Positions 32,275-43,325 of a stretch of 64,000 nucleotides of DNA are shown in pieces (within the stretch, counting starts at the first letter, position 1; every line of letters starts with the position of its first letter). The notes beneath the pieces are model-generated. The model did no database searches. It worked only from the letters and a program-made list of their open reading frames with translations, and was not told the origin of the DNA. The stretch comes from Vombatus ursinus (Eukaryota > Chordata > Mammalia > Diprotodontia > Vombatidae): positions 20,095,775 to 20,159,774 of the forward strand of contig NW_020954562.1 in NCBI RefSeq assembly GCF_900497805.2, given 5' to 3'. The translations under genes and the position numbers were made by a program.

Positions 32275-32405
32275 CTTTTTTTTCCTTCCTTCCTTCCATC
32301 CTTCCTACTTCCTATGCTTTCTTTCATTCCCTTTCCTTTCTTTCTTTCCTTCCTTCCTTTCTCCATCTTTCCTTCCCTTCCCTTCCTATCCCTTCCCTTT
32401 TCTTC
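32275..32405. repeat. (CCTT)n tract inside copy A
   Basis: Pyrimidine tract of CTTC/CCTT units at the position of the GGAA tract in copy B (opposite strand). Confidence 0.95.
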
Positions 32406-32524
32406 CTTTTGTCCACATGGGGTACAATGCCTTTACCTGTGGATGCTCTGCCCCAAAAATGTAAATTTTGATGACTGAAACCTAGGAAGATATCTTGGAG
32501 TTTACTGTTTAGATACCTTTCTTT

Positions 32525-32662
32525 CTTGGCTAGGCAATGGGGTTAAGTGACTTGCCCAGGGTCATGCAGTCAGTAAGTGTTATGTATCTGAGGTCAGATG
32601 TGAACTCAGGTCCTCCTGAATCCAGGGCCAGTGCTCTATCCACTGTGCCACCTAGCTGCCCC
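32525..32662 (-). repeat. Marsupial SINE inserted in copy A
   Basis: Shows 'ggctaggcaatggggttaag', 'gtgacttgcccagggtcat', 'gaactcaggtcctcctgaa', 'tgccacctagctgcccc'. Absent from copy B, so it is younger than the composite element. Confidence 0.85.
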
Positions 32663-33079
32663 CTAGATTTCTTTCTTAAGACCATGCCTCAAACCCAATT
32701 CATTCTGGCTCTCCTGGATTGGCCAACAATAGGTCCCAGCCTGAGCCTCATTTAGTCATTGTTTAGGCTCTAATGCTCAGAGTGAGTGTAAATAGCAATT
32801 GTTTCTGTTTTGGCCAGAAACGCTGGGGGAGGAGGGTCTTTCCCTCGAAGACTAATTTTTTTAATTAGGTAAAAGGGGCCATTCCTTGACTCATTTCTTA
32901 ACTAGCCTTAATCACTGAATAGGTGTTGCCTTGGTCAAAGTTAGAACTCAGAAAGATCTTAGTTTAAAAAGAACAAGGTTTCCCGTTGCATCAGGGCCAT
33001 CTCCAGTCATCCTGAACTATAAGCTGATGTTGTGGTCCTCCTCGAGCATGAAGGACAAACAATAACAACAGTACCTTTG

Positions 33080-33548
33080 AGGTGAAATACTGTTTCTACT
33101 GCTTAGCATTTAAGGCTCCCTGAAAATCTGACGCCAACCTAACTTTCTGGTCTCATTTCAAATCATTCACTTTTCTGCAGTCTAAATTCCAGTTATACCA
33201 GTGTAAGAATAGCTCCTTTATTTCATTGCATTTTCTGACTCTGGGAATTTACCTGAATCATTCCTAGTGTTTTCCTCCTCATTTCTACCTCTCAAAATTC
33301 TTACCTTCCTTGAAAGCTCAGTTCAGTTACCACCTCATCTAAGAAACTTTCACTAACTCATTTGCACCCCCAGTTGTTAATATACTCTAGCTCCACCAAT
33401 TAATTAGCTTGTCTTAACTGTACACATTTTGTACCACCCTCAGGAAAATGGAAACTCCTTGAGGACAGAGATTCTTTGTAGCCCCAATGCCAAGCATAGT
33501 ACTTTGCATTGAGTAAGTACTTAAAATATATTCATTGCTTTGAATTGA
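33080..33548 (+). repeat. L2 3' end (continuation)
   Basis: Shows 'gcttagcatttaaggctcc', 'ccttgaaagctcagttcag', 'actccttgaggacagag', 'agtacttaaaatatattc'. It completes the L2 begun at 31530. Confidence 0.8.
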
Positions 33549-34349
33549 GGATCATTGAGTCCAGGCATAATCAATGATTCTATTTGCTTTTGGGTAAGAA
33601 TTTGGACATTCGAAATTTCGGAAATGTTCTTAAGGATCATTTTGCAAATGTGTAAACTGAAGCATTGAAAGAGCAAGTATTTTGCCAAAGGTCATACAGG
33701 TTTGTTTAGGTTATTTGATGATTCCCTGATTCTAAAAGTGGAATACTTAAAAATATAGTCAACCGAGAGCTCTAGTGTGATTAATGGAAAGCTTAGGAAT
33801 ATTATGAAATATGTTCCAATATTTGTCATGCTTTGGCCATTCATCCTAAATTACTACAGCTTCTGGTCTTCCTCAAATATCATTGTTATATTTTTTAACT
33901 ATTGATAATAAATCACAACACGACCCACAATTACACAGTTTTCACCAGGGTATTGTAAATGGACAATGGGATACATAATTTTCTGATATGATATTTTAGT
34001 ATAAGTGCAGGACATCCTTATTTCCCAGAATATGATATGCAATTCCATACGTAACCCAAAGAGCTTGTCCACCAGTACATATAGTTTAGATAGACATTCT
34101 GAATGGGCAATGAATGGTTATCAGAATTAACTGGAAGGAAAACAGGGGGCTGAATTGCCCTTGGGAAATTGTGGGGTTCTCTCTGAAATAAATGGTCATT
34201 TTTTGACACCCATATTCTTCTGATGACCTTGTATGGCGGTGAAAAATGGAATACCAGTTTCTAGAGAACTAAAGTCATAAATCAACCCAAATGTCAATGA
34301 AAAAACACTTGGTAGGAGTAGAATCATGGTGGTGATAAAAATATTGTTA
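33549..34349. other. Mostly unassigned; faint MIR at 33620-33745
   Basis: A weak antisense MIR core ('gcaaatgtgtaaactgaag', 'ttgccaaaggtcatacag'); the rest is unrecognised. Confidence 0.45.
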
Positions 34350-34366
34350 AAGAATTATATAACCAG
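34350..34366. repeat. Target-site duplication of L1, left
   Basis: 'aagaattatataaccag', repeated exactly at 35705-35721 (17 bp). Confidence 0.95.
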
Positions 34367-35704
34367 GGGGGCAGAGCCAAGATGGAGGAGTGAAAGCAGT
34401 GACTTGCTTGAGCTCTCCCCCAAACCCCTCCAAATACCTATAAAAAATGGCTCTGAACAAATTCTAAAGCAGCAGAACTCACAAAAAGACAGAGTGAAAC
34501 AAATTTCCAGTCCAAGACAACCTGGATGATTGATCGGAAATGTATATCGCACCAGGTTGGGAGAGGAGCACTGTGTGGCGGGGGCACACAGGCCACAGCA
34601 AACCTGAAGCAGGCCTCAGAGGACTGAATCACAGGCAGCTGTGGTGGTTTCCAGACTTCTCAACCCATGAACTTGGAAGACAACTTAGGAGGTCAGTGGG
34701 AAAAGTCTGTTTCTGCAGTGAGAACGAGAAGCTAGACTCCAGCTGCAAGTCCTGAGTGTGGCTTGGCCCACAGACTGAGCGGGAATCGAGTGGCTGATCA
34801 CAGGGGGATTGCAGGGATCTCTCTGCTGGTGCTGAGCCAGGAATCTCTTGCTTTGCCCGTGCTTGTATCTGGGTCACAGTTCTGGTTGGCAGTCCTGGGG
34901 TGAGGAGGAGCACTGGCGTGGTGGAGCTGGTAGTGGCTGTGGAGAGGAAATCCTCCTCACAGTTCCAAGACAGAAAAGAGTGCTTGTGATCACTCATAGA
35001 ACAAAGCACAGGCCAGGAAAGGTGTAAACACCCCACCCTTGATCATATCACCTTGGAAGAACTGAAAATTTACGGGTCCCTAGAAGTATCTCTGAAAACA
35101 GCTGTACAAACCCCTGAAGCTTGGGACAGTACTTTCTCCACATTGGAAGCAGACTCTTACCTTAATAAAGAGCTTATAACTCAAGTAATTGGCTGGGATC
35201 ATGAGTAAGCAGCACAAAAAGAGCCAGACTATATTATCTTACTTTGGTGACAAAGAAGATCAAAACATACAACCAGAAGAAGACAACAAAGTCAAAACAC
35301 CTACATCCAAAACTTCCAAGAAAAATATGAATCAGTCCCAGGCCTTGTAAGAGCTCAAAAGGGATTTTGAGAAGCAAGTAAGAGAAGTAGAAGGAAAACT
35401 GGGAAGAGAAATGAGAGTGATGCAAGAAAATCATGAAAAACAAGTCAACAGCTTGCTAAAGGAGACCCCAAAAAATACTGAAGAAAATAACACCTTAAAA
35501 ATAGCCTAACCCAAATGGCAAAAGAGGTCCAAAAAGCCAATGAGGAGAAGAATGCCCTAAAAAGCAAAATAGGCCAAATGGAAAAAGAAGTCCAAAAGAT
35601 TACTGAAGAAAATACTTCCTTAAAAATTAGAATAGAGCAATTAGAAGCTAGTGACTTTATGAGAAATCAAGACACTGTAAAACAAACCCAAAAGAATGAA
35701 AAAT
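34367..35704 (+). mobile_element. L1 with complete 5' end, 3'-truncated inside ORF1, exact TSD
   Basis: Starts 'gggggcagagccaagatgg', the full L1 5' end, runs through the 5'UTR (34367-35200) and ends in ORF1 at an A-rich site ('aaaagaatgaaaaat'), bounded by an exact 17-bp duplication. It lacks the ORF1 C-terminus, ORF2 and 3'UTR. This is the reverse of normal 5' truncation. Likely explanations are reverse transcription primed at the internal A-rich site, or a transcript prematurely polyadenylated there. It is the same subfamily as the 15191-17884 element. Confidence 0.9.
35201..35704 (+). pseudogene. L1 ORF1, N-terminal half only
   Basis: Begins ATGAGTAAGCAGCACAAAAA (same start as the 17035 copy). 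It contains an in-frame stop near 35348 and a further break before 35515. The open stretch 35515-35704 encodes coiled-coil heptads ('EVQKANEEKNALK', 'EVQKITEENTSLK'). It cannot make a full ORF1p. Confidence 0.85.
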
Positions 35705-35721
35705 AAGAATTATATAACCAG

Positions 35722-38182
35722 AAAAGGTGAGTTGGTCAATTGGTAAGAGCAATGAATAATACAGGGACACTCTATGTAAGTTGGGATCATTGTATCAAGC
35801 ACTAGTTTTCATAGTCTATCCAGAAAGCTAAGGATTCTAGAGATTTGAGGATTTAAAGGAGGACATGGGCAAGAATTGCACAACCTTTGAAAAGGTGTGG
35901 AAGGATCGTTATTTGCAGCAATTAAGGAAATATCCATATTGCTGAAATCCCAGATTAATGGAAATATTGAAGGCTTAGAATGTACTTCAATCTGGGCCCC
36001 ATTCTCAACATCTATGGTAAAATGACTTACCCAATGATTACTTTATGATGAATATCCAATCTCTGAACCTCTCCATCCGCTTCAACCTGTAACCATTCAC
36101 GTTAGTAACTTATATGGATTCATCTTATAAGAAAAATTATTCCTCCTCATAACTAATTGGGATATACAATAAATGACTTTATCTCTTCTTCCTCTCTCCC
36201 ACCAGAGAGCTCAGATTACTTCCCAATGGTGGTTGCATTATTTTCCTCTACATTTGTAGCAGGTAATTATTATTAGCACATTGCTCTGTCTGGGAAATTT
36301 GATGCATAGCACTGTTACAACTTGTCTGATAATCCATCCAAAATATTTCAAAAGACTGGCAACAGAACTCAAGCCTCATAAAACTCACACAACTAAGTTT
36401 CTGGCCATTTTTACAATCAAGAAAATGTAAGATCACTGAAAACAATGACTATTTTTGTTTGTTTTAGCAGGCCTTAATGAATGCTTGTTAAATTGAACTT
36501 ATTAGTAATTAGCTATGAAAATAAATAACAAAGATGTTTGACTGTTCTTTAAACTTATTTTTTCTCATTATCAAGGTATCCTAGGTAATCAAGGAATGCA
36601 TACATGACACAGTTACCATGTCCAAAGAATTGGATAATCCTTTTTGTTTTGTTTTTTTCTTTGCTTGGCTCTCATTAATGCTACTGAAAAATATCTGGTT
36701 TTGAACATGTAGAAAAATGTAGGAGGAGGAGGAGAAAGCTTGTCAGTATGGTCAGTAAAATGGAAGTATAACATACTATACAAAGCATTTATGAGCCTAT
36801 ACACATGTATATACATATATATGCATATGTCATCCATATACATGCTTGCTTTCTCTATATATATGCATATATACATATACATATTATATATATACAGATA
36901 AATTTGAAGATATATATGTGTATGAGTGTTATCCTTGGTTAAAAGGTCTACTTGCCTTTGGACTCTTTACTTATTTATGAAGATTGATTATTCCATGGCC
37001 TACACCTATGTGAGAACTAGAACAAAGAATAAATTTTTTCTTCTTTCCTGGTCCTTGAGCTTCCAAATTTGAGAGAGAAGATGTTTCAGTACAACTGCTC
37101 TTCAGGTATCTAGAAGGAAAAAAGACTAAGGGTAGAAGCTGGCATGTGGACAAGCTTGAAATTTCTATCATGTCCGTATCCCTCGCTTGCTACAACGGAG
37201 ATTTGGGGAAACCTTCCCTTAGTTTAGAACTAAGACTCTTTTCATTTGAGCTCAGTTACCTTGTTCCCAATGGGAGAACTCATTCACCCTGTATTATCTG
37301 GTATATATACATTCTACTATGTATATTTTCTCTGATTTCTGTTTTGGTATCAACTTGGATAAATTGGTTTATTTGCTGTTTGTTACGTGTGTTCGTTGTG
37401 GGCTTAGCAATTGGTGAGAAGAGAGGCAAATCTTGAATATATAGCTTGAGGCTCTACTTTCTCAGACTTCATTGTTCTAATTACATTAAGTCCTATATGA
37501 TATGATATTTATTCAAAAGTTGCTGTTGGTATAATTGTCCATGCAGGAACTACAAAGAGGCTAAAAATGTCTACTGTCCATTATATTATATGCATTTAGG
37601 TAAATCTGGTTCCTTGGTGTATACATACATACACACAAATATATGTGTGTGCATATATATATATATATATATATAGTATGTATTGTACATATGTGTATAT
37701 ATGTATGGATATGTGTGTTCACATATGTGCATATATCTAAATGCATGGATAATAATCTGCAAATGTGTGTATCTATACTGATAATTTATACCCAAACGTG
37801 TTATGTGTCTTTGTGTGTGTATGACAATTACTGCATCTGAACAGTCAACTGAGCCCAGCATTAGATGGGAAGAGAAGACTCAAATGGATTGCTTTTGGAA
37901 AATTGCAGTGTTTTTATAATGTCCTTAAGGTTCTCCCTGAAAGAAAGGCTCATCACTTAAATTTTAAGATTTGTCTATTGATGGCCTAAGACTGTCATAA
38001 AATACCATAGTCTCTAGTAAGTGATGTGGAGGGTCACCCAAACAGTAGTAAAGAGTTGCATGCTGGTGTGGATAGGCAACAACATATCACAGTGGGAAAA
38101 GAATAGCTGAGGGAGTCTGAGTGCTCCATTGGTATCCATATAATTCAAAAGATTTAAATAGTAAGGGAAGGGAGGGAGAGAA
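35722..38182. other. Unassigned DNA with dinucleotide runs
   Basis: No clear element except an L2-tip-like 'aatgaatgcttgttaaattg' at 36478-36497 and TA/CA microsatellites at 36800-36905 and 37615-37740. The minus-strand frames through these are low complexity. Confidence 0.45.
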
Positions 38183-38418
38183 ACAAACATTTGCATAGTA
38201 CCTACTAAGTGCTTCTTACAAATATTTTCCTCATTTTATCCTTATAGCAAACCTGCAATGTAGGTGCTGTTATTATTCTCATTTTACTGATAAGGAAATT
38301 GAGGCAAACAGAGATTAAGTGATTTTCCCAGCTTTTAAAGTATCTGAGGCAGGATTTGAACTCAATTCTTCCTAATTCCAGGCTCAGGGCTATAACCACT
38401 GCACCATCCAATTGCTCC
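38183..38418 (-). repeat. MIR3/THER1-type SINE
   Basis: Shows 'catagtacctactaagtgc', 'ctcattttactgataagg', 'gaaattgaggcaaacagag', 'gcaggatttgaactcaatt', 'taaccactgcaccatcc'. Confidence 0.85.
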
Positions 38419-38950
38419 AGTCTTTAGTAACTAGCACTGATGAAATCTCTAGAAACACCCCTGGCGTTGTTCTGGACATTACCTTTGGGATTGAAAAGGT
38501 AGCTAAACCCCTTCCTTTTACCAATTCTTACTGAAAGAGTCAACTGGGAAATGGATAGTTTTTACAGCACTTGCCCCGTGAGTAGAAACATTTGCTACCC
38601 ATCTTTAATCAGATAATTCTGATTTCAAAGCCTGGCTCCCCCATAATTATATACAGTGAATTATTATTTATATTTTCCAGCAGTACATTGGGATGACACC
38701 AAATAAATCATGGTTCTGGCATTAAGTATTAAAGGAATGAATGAGTTCAGGGCTTTAGGGCCCACATGCCCTAGAAATCAAATGTATGTATGATTTGACA
38801 CATTTCTCTCACTTTTTCTTAAAACCAACTCTGGAGTCAAATTCTTAAATCAGAATTATGTTTTGAAGTTGTTAAGGGTCAGCTCTCAGATAGAGACAGC
38901 TTAGAAATCATTTTGGTACGAAACACTTTAAATGATTATTGATTATATGA

Positions 38951-38983
<33 letters not shown>

Positions 38984-39097
38984 CATGTATATATGCATGT
39001 ATAAATATGTATTCGCATATATACACACAACTGTGTATGATCCCATAATGTATTTGAGAGAGCGAGAGAGAAAAACATACGTATGATGATATGATCA
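38419..39097. other. Unassigned DNA with TC/TA microsatellite
   Basis: (CT)n then (TA)n at 38950-38985 and TA-rich to 39020; the rest is unrecognised. Confidence 0.45.
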
Positions 39098-39215
39098 AGT
39101 AGAATGTAAGCTCATTGAGGAATAGGACAGTCTCACTTTCATTTTTGTTCCCATTGCCTAGCACAGTCTCTGCTACATAAGAGATTCTTAAGTAATACTT
39201 GTGGATTAATTGGTT
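39098..39215 (+). repeat. L2 3' end
   Basis: Shows 'tagaatgtaagctcattgag', 'ccattgcctagcacagtc', 'gagattcttaagtaatac'. Confidence 0.8.
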
Positions 39216-39339
39216 GATATACTTGACCAGCAAAAACTAAAATTTCTTCAGATCAGGAATCTTGAAATTTGAGGAGAAAAAAAGAAAGAACAAGTAATAC
39301 ACTATGCTGTGTCTAGCCTTTTGTCTATGTGTTTCATTA

Positions 39340-39525
39340 TTCTGGTCCTAACAGAAGGGACATCAGAAGTCATCCAACACCCTCATTTTTACAAATGAGG
39401 GAACTGAGGTCCAGTGAGATGATGTGACTTTCCTAAAGTAACAAAAGTAGTAAGCAGAAGAATCAGAATTGAAACACAGATCTTCTAGCTCTAAATTCAG
39501 TGATCTCTCCAGTACATCCTATGTG
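39340..39525 (-). repeat. MIR-family SINE
   Basis: Shows 'catcagaagtcatccaac', 'acaaatgagggaactgagg', 'gaaacacagatcttctag'. The same subtype as 61008-61190. Confidence 0.75.
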
Positions 39526-39619
39526 CTTATGGGAAAAGTTTGTCTCATAATGACCATAATAGGCTGATAATATCAATCAGTCTATCAGTCAATAAGTATT
39601 TATTGTTCACTATTTGTCA

Positions 39620-39865
39620 GAGGGCAGTTAGGTGATGCAGTGGGTAGAGTGCTGGGCTTGAAATCAGGAAGATATGAATTCAAATCCAGCGTCAGACACT
39701 TGCTAGCTATGTGCCTGGGCAAGTCACTTAACCTTCTTTGCCTCAGTTTCCTCAACTGTAAAATGAGCTGAAGAAGAAAAAGGCAAAACACTCTAATATC
39801 TTTGCCAAGATAATTCCAGATTGGGTCACGGAGAGTCAGACACAACTGAGCGATAACAACAACAA
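39620..39865 (+). mobile_element. Complete RTE-tailed SINE
   Basis: Full order: tRNA-like head 'gagggcagttaggtgatgc', box-B-like 'gaattcaaatccagc', MIR core 'gcaagtcacttaacc', RTE/BovB-like tail 'gtcagacacaactgagcg' and (AAC)n. 'atttgtca' at 39612-39619 and 39866-39873 is a short candidate target-site duplication. The tail links it to RTE-clade reverse transcriptase. Confidence 0.9.
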
Positions 39866-40004
39866 ATTTGTCAAAAACTGCGCTAAATTCTGAGTAGAAG
39901 AACAGTAAAAATACCATCATTGTCCTTATGGAGTTCACATTCTAGTGATAACATGCAGATAACATTCAATAAAATGTAGACATTAAAGATAAATTCAGGG
40001 CAAA

Positions 40005-40240
40005 TGGAAGTTTGTTTCAGTTTTGGCCAACTCTGTGACCCCATTTGGGGTTTTCTTGGCAGAAATGCTGGAATGGTTTGCCATTTTCTTTTCCAGCTCA
40101 TTTTACAGATGTTGAAACTGAGGCAAACAGGGTTAAGTGACTTGCTCAGTACCACACAGCTAGTAAGTGTCACATTTGAACTCATATCCTTCTGACTCTA
40201 AGGCCATTGCTCTATCCACTGCACCACCTAGCTCCACCTT
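40005..40240 (-). repeat. RTE-tailed SINE, inverted partner 1
   Basis: Shows 'ctctgtgaccccatttggg', 'cttggcagaaatgctgg', 'gaaactgaggcaaacaggg', 'ctatccactgcaccacctag'. Confidence 0.85.
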
Positions 40241-40257
40241 AGCTCCTTGGCCATGCA

Positions 40258-40455
40258 AAAATAGGTAGGTAGTACAGTGGATAGAGCAAAAACCCCAGAG
40301 TCAGGAAGATCTGAGTTCAAATCCAATGTCAGATACTTACTACTTGTGTGACCCTGGGTAAGTCACTTAACCCTGTTTGCCACAGTTTTGACATCTGTAA
40401 AATGAACTGGAGAAGGAAATAGCAAACCACTCCAGTGCCAAGAAAACCTCACATT
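40258..40455 (+). repeat. RTE-tailed SINE, inverted partner 2
   Basis: Shows 'ggtagtacagtggatagag', 'gagttcaaatccaatgtc', 'gtaagtcacttaaccctg', 'aactggagaaggaaatagc'. It lies head to head with 40005-40240, about 20 bp away, so the pair could fold into a long imperfect hairpin in RNA. Confidence 0.85.
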
Positions 40456-41519
40456 CATATATGTAAGCATACAGAAATGTAGGACCGGTATTTTCTTCTT
40501 TTTTAAAAAATTATTATTTATTTGTTTTTAATGTTCTTTTCTTTTTAAATTGAGTTCCAAATTATCTCCCTCCCTTCTACTATTGCCCCACCTACTGAGA
40601 AGGTAAGTAAAATATATTGACTATACATGTGAAATCATGTAAAATATATTTTCATATCGGCTGTATTAGATATATCAGCAATTTTTTAAATGATTTTATT
40701 AGTTCTCTTTGGAAATGGATATCATTTTTCATCAAGAGTACTTTGGAATTGTCTTGGATCACTGTATTGATCAGAGTTGCTAAGTCTTTCACAGTTGATC
40801 ATAATTATAATATTGCTGTTATTGTATACAATGATTTCCTAGTTCTTCTCACTTTGCATTGTATTAGTTCATTTAATTCTTACTTTTTTTTTGTGAAGCC
40901 ATCTTCCTCATTTCTTATAACTCAATAAAACCCCATCAAAATCATAAGCCACATCTTGTTCAGCCATTCTCCATGGTGAGCATCCCTTTGGTATCCAATT
41001 CTTTGCCACCACAAAAAGAGCTGCTACAAATATTTTGGTACATATATTTCCTTTTCTTTTTTCTTTGGTCTGTTTGGGGTACATACCTAGTATTGTATGG
41101 CTGGATCAAAGGATATGCACAGTTTTATAACCCTTTGGGAAGAACTCCACATTTTTCTCCAGAATTGTTAGTCCAGTTCACAACTCCACCAACAGTTTTT
41201 TTTTTTCTTTATCACTGTTTTCCCTTATCCCTGCCAACATTTATCATTTCTGTAGGTGTGAAGTGGTACCTCAGACTTGTCTTAATTTGAATTTCTCTAG
41301 TCAATAGTGATTGAGACAATTTTATCATGTAACTATAAGTGGCTTTGATTTATTCTTCTGAAAATTGCCTGTTTAAATTCTTTATCAATTGAGGAATGGC
41401 TCCCATTTTTATAAATTTGACTCAGGCCCCTATATAGTTGAGAAAAGGTCCTTTATTAGAAAAACTCCTTATAAAATATTTGATATTATTTTATTGTCTA
41501 TTCTACCCTTCAGCGAATT

Positions 41520-41740
41520 GCAGTTTCCCTGATTATCCATTTTAATTATGTCCATTTTTCCTTTCCCTTTGTCTGAGAACATGATTGCTACACCTGCATT
41601 TTTTTACTTCAGGTTCTGTTTCAAGTGTGTGTCTTATAAACAACGTATTGTTGGATTCTGGTTTCTAGTGTATTTTGATATCCACTCCCATTTTATAAGT
41701 GTGTTCATCCCATTGGCATTCGCAGTTATTATTACTATGT
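41520..41740 (-). pseudogene. L1 ORF2 endonuclease N-terminus, fragment
   Basis: Minus-strand translation gives 'TANANGMNTLIKWEWISK', then 'NQNPTIRCL', a stop, 'DTHLKQ', later 'NAGVAIMFSDKGK'. This lines up with the start of the mammalian L1 apurinic endonuclease (N-G-L-N ... W-I ... QDPSVCCIQETHL ... KAGVAI). In-frame stops replace the catalytic-region QE and a later codon. Only about the first 75 codons remain. Confidence 0.75.
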
Positions 41741-42280
41741 GTTTTCCTCTATCCTATTTTTTTCTGTTTATCCTCCTCTCTTTTCATCCTGTCCTTTCTC
41801 AAAAGTCTGTTTTGCTTCTGACCACTGCCTCCCTTAATCCACTTTTTCTTTTATTATCTACCCCCTCCCAATGTGCTATCTCCTTCCCTTCGTATTTCCC
41901 TATCGGGTAAGAGATTTATATACCCAACTGAATGTCTATATATATTCTTCCCTCTTTGAACCAATTTTGATGAGAGTGAGGTTCAAGCATTTCCCACCTC
42001 CCCACATTTTCCCCTCCTCTATAAAAGTTCTCCCCATTCTACCTCTCCTTTCCCCCTTCTCCCAGTGCATTACTCTCTCACCCCTTCATTTTTTAGATCA
42101 TCCCAACATAATCAACTCACACTCATATCCTTTATGTAGATTCCTTCTGTCTTAATAGTGAGAAAGTTTTTTAGTGTTTTATATATATATATATATATAT
42201 ATAATCGTTCTATATAGGAATGTAAATAGTTTAACTTTGTTGAGTCTCCCATGATTACTCTTCCATATTTACCTTTTTAT

Positions 42281-43325
42281 GCTTTTGTTGAATCTTTTGT
42301 TTTAATGTCAAATTTTCTATTCAGCTCTGGTGTTTACATCAGTAATGCTTGGAAATTCTCTATTTCATTAAATTTCCATTTTTTCACCCTGAAGGATTAT
42401 ACTCAGTTTTGCTGGGTAGGTTATTACTGGTTGTAATCCTAGCTCCTTTGCCTTCTGGAATGCCATGTTCCAAGCCCTCTGCTCCTTTAACATCAAAGAC
42501 ATTAACTAAATTTTATTTGATCTTCACTGTGGCTCCATGATATTTGAATTGTTTCTTTATGGCTGTTTATAATATTTTCTCCTTGACCTGGGAGCTCTGG
42601 AATTTAGCTATAATATTCCAAGGAGTATTCATTTGGAGATCTCTCTTAGGAGATAATTGAAGGATTATTTCTATTTCTATTTTATACTCTGGATCTAAGA
42701 TATCAGGGCAGTTGTCCTTGATTATTTCTTGAAATATGATGATGTCTAAGCTTTTTTTAACTTGGCTTTCAGGTAGCCCAATAATCCTTAAATTATCTTT
42801 CCTCAATTTATTTTCCTGGTTTATTCTTCTGATAAAATGTTTCATATTTTCTCTTTTTTCATTTAAAAAAAATATTTTCTTGTTTATTGATGCCACATAG
42901 AGTCATTAGCTTCCACTTGCACAATTCTCATTTTTAAGAAATAATTTTCTTCAGTAAGCTTTTGTACCTCTTTTTCCATCTGGCCAATTCTGCTTCTTAA
43001 GGAGTTCTTTTCTTCAGTGAATTTTTGTGCCTTCTTTTCCATTTGACCTGTTCTGTTTTTTAAGGTTTTCTTCAGTATTTTTTGTGTTTCTTTTTTACCA
43101 ATCTGTTAATTCTCTCTTTATAATTGCCTTGCATCACTCTCATTTATTTTCCTTTTTTTTTCTTCTACCACTTTGATCTCTTTCTTTAATGCTTCCAGGA
43201 ATTCTTGTTGGAATTGGGTCCAATTAGCAATTTTCTTTGAGGCTTTGTTTGTAGCTGTTTTTACATGGTTGTCTTCTTCTGAGTTTATGTCTTGGTTTTC
43301 CCTGTCACCATAGTAGATTTTTATG
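42281..43325 (-). pseudogene. L1 ORF1, old and broken
   Basis: Recognisable pieces: the N-terminal part 43330-43118 ('YYGDRENQDINSEEDN', 'KASKKIANWTQF'), coiled-coil sequence 43080-42910, the RNA-binding part 42896-42567 ('LRIIGLPESQVKK', 'RDLQMNTPWNIIAKFQSSQ'), and a C-terminal piece near 42400-42300. Several frameshifts separate these. Homologous along its length to the 15981-17035 ORF1. Confidence 0.8.

Larger units (their letters stand above)
32010..33069 (+). mobile_element. Composite retroposon with terminal direct repeats, copy A
   Basis: A ~1.06-kb unit inserted into L2 with a 10-bp target-site duplication. Parts: 5' terminal unit 32024-32206 ('tctccagtcattctgatc' ... 'gaaggacaaacaacaac'), interior 32207-32992, 3' terminal unit 32993-33069 (the same unit with its middle missing, ending 'gaaggacaaacaataac'). 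The interior holds a CCTT tract (32275-32405), a SINE insertion (32525-32662) and a CCAAT-like 'gattggccaac'. There is no ORF with a recognisable domain. An A-rich AAC tail and a 10-bp duplication favour LINE (RTE-type) mobilisation; direct repeats at both ends resemble an LTR element. Confidence 0.7.

Noticed and set aside
32071-32478. 135-codon frame with F/S/L-rich C-terminus
   Set aside because: Runs from the terminal unit of the composite element into its CCTT tract; no domain.
41548-42155. Membrane-protein-like plus-strand frames (120 and 94 codons)
   Set aside because: Antisense of the L1 spacer and ORF2 start; hydrophobic only because the strand is pyrimidine-rich.
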